Positions 9,113 to 14,494 of a stretch of 16,256 nucleotides of DNA are shown here, one piece after another. The notes below the pieces were generated by a model that was not told where the DNA came from, searched no databases, and was given only the letters and a program-made list of their open reading frames with translations. How positions within the stretch are numbered: position 1 is the stretch's first letter; each line of letters starts with the position of its first letter. The translations under genes were made by a program, and so were the position numbers. The DNA is from Pyrolobus sp964613695 (GTDB taxonomy: Archaea > Thermoproteota > Thermoprotei_A > Sulfolobales > Pyrodictiaceae), in assembly GCA_964613695.1 (NCBI GenBank), contig CAZTIR010000030.1:1-16256 (forward strand), in the 5' to 3' direction.

Positions 9113-9754
9113 TCAACCAGCCTCGATTACCCTAAGAGCCTCCCCAATGCTTTTAACACTGCCTATCCTAGCCAGCCTATCATCCACGAGCAACGCTGGC
9201 ACATAGGGCGAGGGGAGCCTCCCTCCACGCCTCTCGTACTCGCGTGCATCGACAACGTCGAGCCTCAGGCTTGTTGCGGCCGCGACGAGTGGTATCAGGG
9301 TACGTAGAGTCTCGAGGCACGGGCGGCCAGGCACAACGAACAATACTAGGTGGTGGCTGCCGGGCTCCTCCTCTAACGCCGGGGGCTCTAGGACGCGGCC
9401 CGCGTAGAGTATAGACTCGATGAACGGGCAGAGGAGTATACCGTCCATGAGCCCGTGGTAAACAAGCCTATTCCCTAGGCCACCGCCTATAGCCACCTCG
9501 GGCGGCGCGTACTTGAAGCTAGTCCCCTCCTTCTCCCATACGGTTATCTTCCCGCTTAGCGAGGATATGCTAGCTATAACATCCTTCATCAGCTTTGAAG
9601 CCTCGTTATCACCCACCACTATGGTTACCGTAACCTCCTCCCTCAGCTCCCTGAGCCTCCTGAGCAGCTCCGATACCCGGGGCGCGTTATACGCCTTAAG
9701 TAGCGCATCTATCAAAAGTAGGTTTAGTTGCGCTCTCAACACACAATTCACCAT
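9113..9754 (-). CDS. Degenerate protein disulfide oxidoreductase-like protein (two thioredoxin folds, no CxxC)
   Basis: A 213-residue protein that follows the two-thioredoxin-fold plan of archaeal PDO. The first unit (about 41-120) reads VTVTIVVGDNEASKLMKDVI, then a cis-Pro-type APPEVAI, then VYHGLMDG where PDO has its YxGLPxG segment. The second unit (about 134-213) reads HHLVLFVVPGRPCLETL, then YVPALLV as the second cis-Pro segment. Neither unit keeps CxxC: the first has GDNEAS and the second GRPCL with a single Cys 146. It therefore cannot run normal disulfide exchange. It has no signal peptide or membrane segment, so it should be cytosolic. It starts 3 bases after the TusA-like gene, with GGAGG about 11 bases before ATG 9754. 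The fold assignment is by eye and fairly likely; the role is unknown. Confidence 0.6.
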   Translation of the reverse strand: MVNCVLRAQLNLLLIDALLKAYNAPRVSELLRRLRELREEVTVTIVVGDNEASKLMKDVIASISSLSGKITVWEKEGTSFKYAPPEVAIGGGLGNRLVYHGLMDGILLCPFIESILYAGRVLEPPALEEEPGSHHLVLFVVPGRPCLETLRTLIPLVAAATSLRLDVVDAREYERRGGRLPSPYVPALLVDDRLARIGSVKSIGEALRVIEAG

Positions 9755-9757
9755 CTG

Positions 9758-10012
9758 TTAGGCTACCCTCCTCACAAGCACCCTATACGCTTCATCCTCC
9801 ACCCTCTCGTCGAGCAGTACGAGATACTCGCTTAGCGCCTGTATTGCCTTGCGCACCTCCTCCGCCATCTCCCTCGGCGCCACGAATAGTATCTCCTCGC
9901 CGCGGCCGGCCTCCGCGAGTGCCATGTGTATCACAGCCTCGGGGGAGGCGCAGGGTACGCGCGACGAGCCAAGCCTAACCACTCTTCTAGGCTTGTGCTG
10001 CAAAGGCCCCAC
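9758..10012 (-). CDS. TusA/SirA-like small sulfur-carrier-type protein
   Basis: A short protein (84 residues from GTG 10012, or 74 from GTG 9982) with the layout of the TusA family. A first strand RVVRLGSSRVPCASP contains Cys-x-x-Pro at the place of the family's CPxP. A helix (EAVIHMALAEAGRG), then EEILFVAPREMAEEV, a helix, and an ending YRVLVRRV follow. TusA-type proteins carry sulfur as a persulfide on that Cys for tRNA thiolation, molybdenum cofactor or dissimilatory sulfur metabolism. The motif is CASP rather than CPEP, so function is uncertain. It is 3 bases upstream of the degenerate thioredoxin protein, so the two are surely co-transcribed, and it diverges from the reductase gene with only 14 bases between the outermost starts. 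The start is undecided, as no good ribosome site is visible. Confidence 0.6.
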   Translation of the reverse strand: MGPLQHKPRRVVRLGSSRVPCASPEAVIHMALAEAGRGEEILFVAPREMAEEVRKAIQALSEYLVLLDERVEDEAYRVLVRRVA

Positions 10013-10026
10013 ACCCGGGGTTATTA

Positions 10027-10788
10027 GTGGAGAGGCCTCTTGTCATACACTTCTCCACAACAAGCGCCGACGGTAGGATAGCATCCTCCACCAGGTATAG
10101 CAGCCTCTCCTGCATATTCGACCGGGCTAGGCTACACCTCCTCCGCGGCATGGTCAACGCTGTGATGGTTGGCGCGGGTACCGTGGAGGCCGACAACCCT
10201 AGGCTTGTGAAGAGGATTGGGGGCGCCAAGCCATACTACCGGGTGGTTGTCGACGGCAGGCTCCGTCTAAACCCCGGCTACAGGGTGTTCGATGTTACAG
10301 AGGCGCCTACGATACTAGTGACGAGCAGCGACGCGCCGCGCGAGAAGCTCAGAGCCTTCCTCGATAAGGGTGTCGAGGTCATAACGGCTGGACGCGGGGG
10401 CCGTGTAGCGGTTGGAGAGGCTCTCCAGACGCTTCTGGAGAGTTATGGGGTTAGAGCGGTTCTAGTGGAGGGTGGTGGGGTCCTAGCTTGGAGCCTCTAC
10501 CGCGAGAGGCTCGTAGACGAGTACCGTGTCACGATAGCGCCGGTGATATTCGCGGCTGGGAGGAGCGTGGTAGAAGACCCGGAGGGCATCGGGTTCACGG
10601 ATTGGAGCGCCTCTCCTCGCCTAGAGATGGTGTGCAGCGAGTCATGCCCCTGCGGCCACTGTATCCACATAGTCTACCGGGTTCGCGACGCCAGAGGCAT
10701 ACCAGCCTCGAGGCCTCCGAGACGCTGCCTCCGCGACTATATCGTCAAGGTGGTGGACGGCGTCATCCAATCACGCGCGCCTACCTAA
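10027..10788 (+). CDS. RibD C-terminal-type reductase (2,5-diamino-6-ribosylamino-pyrimidinone 5'-phosphate reductase, ArfC-like)
   Basis: A 253-residue protein of the RibD_C/dihydrofolate-reductase-like fold. In archaea it reduces the ribose of the diaminopyrimidine intermediate in riboflavin (and F420 deazaflavin) synthesis with NAD(P)H. Family motifs are STTSADGRIA near the N-terminus, VNAVMVGAGTVEADNPRL, YRVVVDGRLRL, ILVTSSDAP, VRAVLVEGGGVLAWSL and DEYRVTIAPVIFA. These align with the Methanocaldococcus enzyme along its whole length. Two features are unusual. The last-but-one strand carries a cysteine cluster (C203, C207, C209, C212). About 30 extra residues with one more Cys follow the point where the family normally stops. 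The start is GTG 10027 behind GGGG at a spacing of 6. No other riboflavin gene is nearby. Confidence 0.85.
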   Translation: MERPLVIHFSTTSADGRIASSTRYSSLSCIFDRARLHLLRGMVNAVMVGAGTVEADNPRLVKRIGGAKPYYRVVVDGRLRLNPGYRVFDVTEAPTILVTSSDAPREKLRAFLDKGVEVITAGRGGRVAVGEALQTLLESYGVRAVLVEGGGVLAWSLYRERLVDEYRVTIAPVIFAAGRSVVEDPEGIGFTDWSASPRLEMVCSESCPCGHCIHIVYRVRDARGIPASRPPRRCLRDYIVKVVDGVIQSRAPT

Positions 10789-10789
10789 A

Positions 10790-10814
10790 CGGGGGTGTGT
10801 CCGTGTGTCCCCCG
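10790..10814 (+). other. Small GC hairpin after the reductase gene
   Basis: CGGGGG and CCCCCG pair as a 6-bp stem around a 13-base GTGT-rich loop, beginning two bases after the reductase stop codon. There is no T-tract behind it, so it is not a standard archaeal terminator; it may mark the 3' end of the mRNA or be incidental. Confidence 0.3.
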
Positions 10815-10867
10815 TCGCGGTATGCGCGCGCTCATCTGTCAGCCGTGTACCCCCACACAATGGCGCA

Positions 10868-10875
10868 GATATAAG
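10868..10875 (+). promoter_or_regulatory. Possible TATA box in the 10789-11061 intergenic region
   Basis: The stretch GATATAAGG resembles a TATA element. A transcript from it would begin near 10895, about 165 bases before the nitroreductase ATG, and would include the GC hairpins at 10950-11010. An ATG at 10884 follows AGGAG but would lie upstream of the expected start of transcription, and its frame runs into the nitroreductase in another phase, so I do not call it a gene. Confidence 0.35.
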
Positions 10876-10949
10876 GAGAGCCCATGGTGCACCCGCAGAG
10901 CGCCTGGTATGCGGGAATAGTGCGCAGCTCGTCTCATGTAAGCATCTCG

Positions 10950-11010
10950 GGGCGGGTAGGATGGTCGGTCCCGCCCTTCACCCCACCCCCGCCCTTGCAC
11001 GACGGGCGGG
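10950..11010 (+). repeat. Two hairpins built from the same 7-base stem
   Basis: GGGCGGG (10950-10956) pairs with CCCGCCC (10970-10976), and CCCGCCC (10988-10994) pairs with GGGCGGG (11004-11010). The flanks are also repeated: GGGCGGGTAGG occurs at 10950 and 11004, and CCCGCCCTT at 10970 and 10988. The four elements can therefore form two local hairpins or an alternative long-range pairing. They lie in the otherwise unassigned 273-base gap before the nitroreductase, either in its leader or in a small RNA. Confidence 0.6.
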
Positions 11011-11061
11011 TAGGGATTCGTCTAGCCTCCTCATCCTGGATTCCTCCCCGGGGCCCCTTCT

Positions 11062-11697
11062 ATGCTAAAGCCTCTTCTCGAGTGTATAGCATCCATGCTC
11101 AAGAGGCTGAGGAGTGGCGCGGCGAGGCTGGCTACAGAGGGTCTCCGCGGTTTCTGCGAGGAGCACGACCCTGGCCTTTGTCTACAGGAGGCTACGCGTA
11201 TAGAGGAGTGGGGTTACTTCGAGGAGCCTAGGCCCAGGTTCCCCGGCTTCTTCAAGAAGTGTAGATGCTTGTGGACCGTTGAACTACCGCCGCCCATCCT
11301 NNNNNNNNNNNNNNNNNNNNNNNNNNNNNNNNNNNNNNNNNNNNNNNNNNNNNNNNNNNNNNNNNNNNNNNNNNNNNNNNNNNNNNNNNNNNNNNNNNNN
11401 ATTGCTCTAGACCAGGAGCATGTGGGTAGGGCTCCTGCACTCCTCATACTCACGGCCATGTATTCCCGGACGGCGAGCAAGTATGGCGCTAGGGCGTATA
11501 GGTACATCCACGTGGACCTAGGGGCGGTCATGCAGAACGTGTATCTCGTGGCAGAGGCTCTCGGGTTGGCCACGGTGGCTGTAGGCGCCTTCTACGATAG
11601 AGAGGTTTGCAAGCTCCTCGGGATAGACTGTAGGTGGGAGATACCAGTCTTAATAATGCCTATAGGCAAGAGGGTTGAAGGCGGATTTACCGGCTAG
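11062..11697 (+). CDS. SagB/ThcOx-type nitroreductase family protein, interrupted by an assembly gap
   Basis: An FMN-dependent nitroreductase-fold protein of the SagB-like group. Before the gap, EATRIEEWGYFEEPRPRFPG and then VELPPPI correspond to the lead-in and LPPP that open the SagB-type domain. After the gap, LDQEHVGRAPALLILTAMYS, then YGARAYRYIHVDLGAVMQNV, EALGLATVAVGAFYD and LIMPIGKR are the well-conserved second half. The FMN-contacting RRSxR region and the central 'PSAG' segment fall in the 100 N. Both sides read in the same phase only because the filler happens to be 100 bases. ATG 11062 has no ribosome site; ATG 11095 is an alternative, and stops at 11011 and 11023 bar any longer form. 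No cyclodehydratase or peptide-precursor gene is near, so a role in peptide heterocycle oxidation is unlikely; substrate unknown. Confidence 0.8.
   Translation: MLKPLLECIASMLKRLRSGAARLATEGLRGFCEEHDPGLCLQEATRIEEWGYFEEPRPRFPGFFKKCRCLWTVELPPPIXXXXXXXXXXXXXXXXXXXXXXXXXXXXXXXXXXIALDQEHVGRAPALLILTAMYSRTASKYGARAYRYIHVDLGAVMQNVYLVAEALGLATVAVGAFYDREVCKLLGIDCRWEIPVLIMPIGKRVEGGFTG
11301..11400. other. Assembly gap of 100 N
   Basis: A run of exactly 100 undetermined bases inside the nitroreductase gene, the usual placeholder for a gap of unknown length. Surrounding coding sequence suggests the true gap is nearer 300 bases. Confidence 0.98.
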
Positions 11698-11744
11698 CGT
11701 ATCACCAGCTCTAGGCCGAATAGGTGCCCGGGATGACGCGAGAA

Positions 11745-11753
11745 TGTTTAAGT
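11745..11753 (+). promoter_or_regulatory. TATA-like box of cren7
   Basis: GAATGTTTAAGTAC lies about 42 bases before the cren7 ATG, the normal spacing for an archaeal TATA element and a short leader. The leader ends in GGTGGTGTGG directly before the ATG and supplies a GGTG-type ribosome site. Confidence 0.55.
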
Positions 11754-11788
11754 ACACATGGGCGTCTCGTGATAACACGGTGGTGTGG

Positions 11789-11992
11789 ATGAGCGAGAAA
11801 CAGCCCTGCACAAAACCCGTGAAGGTCCGCGACTCTAGCACCGGCGAGGAGGTCGAGCTAGTCCCAATCAAGGTGTGGGTGCTGGCGCCTAGGGGCAGGA
11901 AGGGGGTCAAGATAGGCCTCTTCAAGAGCCCGAAGACCGGCAAGTACTTCAGGGCTAAGGTGCCGGACGACTACCCGATATGCGGCCACTAG
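11789..11992 (+). CDS. cren7: Chromatin protein Cren7
   Basis: A 67-residue basic protein that binds the DNA minor groove and bends and compacts the chromosome; conserved across crenarchaea. The core KVWVLAPRGRKGVKIGLFK followed by TGKYFRAKVPDDYPI is diagnostic, matching Sulfolobus Cren7 nearly residue for residue. The N-terminus MSEKQPCTKPVKV and the tail CGH are longer than usual; Cren7 normally ends at DDYPI. Two Cys, one near each end, are uncommon for this protein. The frame is open upstream to 11675, but ATG 11789 fits the family, has GGTG before it, and follows a TATA-like box. It stands as a single gene between the nitroreductase and a T-tract. Confidence 0.97.
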   Translation: MSEKQPCTKPVKVRDSSTGEEVELVPIKVWVLAPRGRKGVKIGLFKSPKTGKYFRAKVPDDYPICGH

Positions 11993-12017
11993 GATCCCCC
12001 CGCTCCCACACTCGTAA

Positions 12018-12025
12018 CTCTTTTT
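12018..12025 (+). terminator. T-tract terminator after cren7
   Basis: CTCTTTTTGG lies about 26 bases after the cren7 stop. Short T-runs without a required hairpin are the usual intrinsic terminators in archaea, and T-runs are rare in this GC-rich sequence. Confidence 0.5.
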
Positions 12026-12100
12026 GGAAACAGTCTAGCCCGCCTCCAGCTGCCTGCACGCCTAGAGCCTGATTCTTGCCGTGTCCGGGTTCAGCATCGG

Positions 12101-12116
12101 CTTAAGGACTTAAGGG
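12101..12116 (+). promoter_or_regulatory. Tandem CTTAAGG elements, likely promoter of the 12151 gene
   Basis: CTTAAGGACTTAAGG contains two copies of CTTAAGG spaced 8 bases apart, start to start. They lie 36-50 bases before the TTG start at 12151, the expected distance for a TATA element. The TTAA core is palindromic, so either copy may serve. Confidence 0.45.
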
Positions 12117-12150
12117 GCACCTTCTCCCGCATTGTTGATGGTGGCGCGTC

Positions 12151-12549
12151 TTGAGCAGCGCCTGGATTAAAAAGATACGCGATGTTGTGGAGGATGTCGG
12201 GTATAGCTATGAGTTCGAGGAGACGCTGAGGATACATGTTGGCGACGTGGTGGTGGAGGTTGGGGTCGAGGGCGATAAGCCTGCTGTTACGGTGTCAGTC
12301 CCTCTGCCCTCCCCGGCGAGCAGCGAGGAAGAGCTAGACTACTATCTCAGGGTTTACGAGCAGGGTCTTCGAGTCTTTCTAGGCCTCCGAGGCGAGGCGA
12401 AATTCGAAGTGGATACGAGTCTCCCCGAGTACCCGTCCCTCCACCTCACGCGCGTATACGAGGATGGGGAGAGGCTTGCGGAGGATATGGGCAGCTTGCT
12501 TAGAAAGCTTGTTGAGGTGATTCCGCCCAGCGGCGGGGCTGAGGGCTAG
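12151..12549 (+). CDS. Hypothetical small acidic protein
   Basis: A 132-residue protein I do not recognise. It starts with a helix (AWIKKIRDVVEDVGYSYEF), then alternating strands (LRIHVGDVVVEVGVEG and AVTVSVPLP), then a helix (EEELDYYLRVYEQGLRVFLG), a strand (AKFEVDTSLP) and a final helix (RLAEDMGSLLRKLVEVI). It has no Cys, no signal peptide and no membrane segment and is rich in Glu and Asp, so a soluble alpha/beta protein is likely. TTG 12151 is supported by GGTGG six bases upstream; the nearby ATG and GTG codons lie in frames that close within a few codons. Its stop codon overlaps the stop of the opposing MetE-like gene. Confidence 0.7.
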   Translation: MSSAWIKKIRDVVEDVGYSYEFEETLRIHVGDVVVEVGVEGDKPAVTVSVPLPSPASSEEELDYYLRVYEQGLRVFLGLRGEAKFEVDTSLPEYPSLHLTRVYEDGERLAEDMGSLLRKLVEVIPPSGGAEG

Positions 12550-13526
12550 AGCTTTGCCCTCCTAGCCGCCTCGCACGTTATCCTAGTCTTTTCGAGAGCG
12601 TATCTCAGGGGTATGAGGTCTAGTGGTGCGCTCGTCGTAACGATTAGGGCTTTCGGCTTGTAGAGGGTTGCCAGCTCCTCCAGCTTCCTAGCCACCGCCT
12701 CCACATCCTCCGGATATATCATGCGCGCGTTTACAACCCCGAGGCCTAGGCCCTCTGGGCTCCACTTGCTCAGAGCCTCTCTAGCGGCATCGGGGTTATC
12801 GACATAGTCTATCACTATGGCGTCGACCGTGGCGTCCCGGAGCTTGGCCCATACCTCGGGCTGCGGAGGCCTATAGTATGTCACGAGCCTAACCTCGGCC
12901 TTCTCGCCAACCTCCCTCTTTATCATCGATGCCAGGCGTGCGGCCTCCTCGGCGTCCTCGGGCTTAGCGTCTATATCGCCCAGGAACGGCTCGTGCACCT
13001 CGACCACACTTGCGCCCCTCTCGACGCTCTTCCGCGCCTCTAGCGCTAGTATCTCCGCTACGCGCTCCGCGACCTTGACCGCGTCTAGACCCTCTCTTAT
13101 CCTCGCGAGCCTGGTGAAGGTCACGGGGCCCGGTAGGGCTACCCGGATGGAGAGCCACTCGGGCAGAGCCTCTCTCATCGAAGCGACCCTGCCAGGCGTC
13201 ACGAGGCGCTGCGGATCCGGCAGCTCTTCAACCACGGGTATCCTGTAGAAGAAGTTGTTGTCGAACCACCTTGCTATCCCGTCCACCCAGACGCCCCTCC
13301 AGGCCTCGGCGAAGGGCCTGAGGAGATCATGCCAGTCTAGCATAGGATCCACGATGCTAGAGACGCCCGCCGCAGCCTGAGCCCCCATGATGAACAAGCT
13401 ATCCTCTATCAACGCTCTGAGAGTGGGTACGACCGCTGCTTCGCCGGTCTCCTCTACGCGCCTGAGGAGCCTCCTCACTCTATCGCTCCTCGGGTAGGGG
13501 GCTAGGGGGTCACAGTTAACGCGCAA
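12546..13526 (-). CDS. MetE-family (cobalamin-independent methionine synthase-like) barrel, zinc ligands absent
   Basis: A 326-residue TIM-barrel protein related to MetE. PLAPYPRSDRVRR stands where MetE has its GSFPR segment. QAAAGVSSIVDPMLDWHDLL and then IARWFDNNFFYRIPVV match the form seen in archaeal MetE-like proteins that resemble the MetE N-terminal half. RVALPGPVTFTRLA corresponds to the conserved TGPVT strand, and VVEVHEPFLGD to the 'xQIDEPAL' strand. The zinc-binding positions of catalytic MetE are not kept: the His-x-Cys strand reads LVTYYRPP and the final Cys region reads VTTSAPLDL. It is therefore probably the non-catalytic partner type known from split archaeal MetE, or a methyl-donor-binding homologue. 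TTG 13526 has GGGAG 7 bases upstream. No catalytic MetE lies beside it in the window. Confidence 0.75.
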   Translation of the reverse strand: MRVNCDPLAPYPRSDRVRRLLRRVEETGEAAVVPTLRALIEDSLFIMGAQAAAGVSSIVDPMLDWHDLLRPFAEAWRGVWVDGIARWFDNNFFYRIPVVEELPDPQRLVTPGRVASMREALPEWLSIRVALPGPVTFTRLARIREGLDAVKVAERVAEILALEARKSVERGASVVEVHEPFLGDIDAKPEDAEEAARLASMIKREVGEKAEVRLVTYYRPPQPEVWAKLRDATVDAIVIDYVDNPDAAREALSKWSPEGLGLGVVNARMIYPEDVEAVARKLEELATLYKPKALIVTTSAPLDLIPLRYALEKTRITCEAARRAKL

Positions 13527-13585
13527 AGCCTTGCTCCCGGCAGTGCGGCCGGTGTACGGGAATCTGAGTGTATCGGTGGCCAGTG

Positions 13586-14449
13586 CTAGGCTAGTATGTA
13601 CTCCACCCCACGCTCCCTAAGCATTTTGAAGAGTCTCTCGGCCCCCTCGCCCCAGAGCACAACCCCCGCCCCTTTCTCCACGAGAGCCGCGAGTATATCC
13701 GCGAGCGCCTCTGTCATCTCCGTGTTGAGGTGTAGCGTGGGATCCTCGACTAGGAGTAGTAGGTTGTGTGGGGGGTATCGTGCATAATGCAGGAAGGGCA
13801 GTGTTACGAACACCAGAGGGTTCATCGGGCACACTTCTAGGCTCTTGTACTTCCTCGCCGTCACGCCCCAGGATGAGAGCTCAACACTACACCCTATAAG
13901 CTCCTCCAGCCTCCTAATCCTGCCCTCGTCGACGGCGCCGAGGCCTAGGAACTTACGCGCCTCAACCATATCCCTCATCCACGGCGTGTCGCAGTAGGTG
14001 TGGAGGAATGCTCTCAGCTCACCCTCCCTAGTCTTTGGTATTAGCGTCGGCCAGGGCACCCCCATAGGCCAGTTGTAGCTCCCCAGGCCCGTTAGCGCGG
14101 CGGCAGCCTTCTCCCTGTCTATTGAGACTCGTAGCCTGCCATCCCTATACTCCAGCTCCAACCAGTCTAGATTCACTCGGAACGCATCCTCGATGCTAGC
14201 CTTGTACTTATGCTCGGCTATGATGAGGAGGCTTTTCTCGAAACCCCGTCCCCCTAGGGTGCCAGCCAGCCTATCCACACGCTTCTCTACATCCTCCTCG
14301 AGGCTCACGACAAGGTGTATGGTGTGGGCGAGGTGGTGTAGGAGGGCGTATGGCAGCCTTAGCGTAGGCATCTTCGTCGATAGGGTCACCTTGCCGTACG
14401 CGGCTTCAAGCCAATAGCTCCTCCCGTAGTCGATACGCGCCTTCCACAA
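13586..14449 (-). CDS. Hypothetical protein with ABC/OLD-type Walker B segment but no P-loop
   Basis: A 287-residue protein not recognised over most of its length. Near the C-terminus, residues 230-242 read LLLLVEDPTLHLN, which resembles the Walker B/D-loop of OLD, RecF and AAA15/AAA21-type ATPases (usually LLLIEEPExHLHP). A helix and the strand GAGVVLWGEGAERLF follow, where these ATPases have their His-switch. No GxxxxGK(S/T) occurs anywhere, so ATP binding in cis is doubtful. The N-terminal part has no signal peptide or membrane helix; Cys residues at 153, 187 and 207 are scattered. TTG 14449 is supported by a strong GGGAGGTG nine bases upstream; the ATG at 14453 is in another frame and closes at once. 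The gene diverges from the DUF432-like gene with only 45 bases between them. Confidence 0.7.
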   Translation of the reverse strand: MWKARIDYGRSYWLEAAYGKVTLSTKMPTLRLPYALLHHLAHTIHLVVSLEEDVEKRVDRLAGTLGGRGFEKSLLIIAEHKYKASIEDAFRVNLDWLELEYRDGRLRVSIDREKAAAALTGLGSYNWPMGVPWPTLIPKTREGELRAFLHTYCDTPWMRDMVEARKFLGLGAVDEGRIRRLEELIGCSVELSSWGVTARKYKSLEVCPMNPLVFVTLPFLHYARYPPHNLLLLVEDPTLHLNTEMTEALADILAALVEKGAGVVLWGEGAERLFKMLRERGVEYILA

Positions 14450-14451
14450 GC

Positions 14452-14460
14452 ATTATACAC
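14452..14460 (+). promoter_or_regulatory. TATA-like box of the DUF432-like gene
   Basis: ATTATACAC lies about 40 bases before ATG 14495. No ribosome site precedes that ATG, so its mRNA probably has a very short leader. The element overlaps the start and ribosome site of the divergent gene. Confidence 0.5.
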
Positions 14461-14485
14461 CTCCCGCCATACTAGTCCGCTGGAC

Positions 14486-14494
14486 GCGTGTAAT
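14486..14494 (-). promoter_or_regulatory. Possible TATA-like box of the divergent 14449 gene
   Basis: On the minus strand ATATTACAC lies about 40 bases before TTG 14449 and nearly mirrors the ATTATACAC element used in the other direction. A transcript from it would start close to the GGGAGGTG ribosome site at 14465-14458. Confidence 0.35.

Noticed and set aside
10790..10814. The GC hairpin as a rho-independent terminator
   Set aside because: It has no T-tract, and archaeal termination depends on T-runs rather than GC stems.
10884..11231. A 115-codon frame starting at an ATG with AGGAG upstream
   Set aside because: It runs in another phase through the well-supported first part of the nitroreductase, and its composition (Pro, Ser, Arg, Gly) is not protein-like. 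The TATA-like site is too close for that ATG to be inside the transcript. A very short leader peptide there cannot be excluded.
11650..11943. A 97-codon minus-strand frame
   Set aside because: It is antisense to cren7, which is certain.
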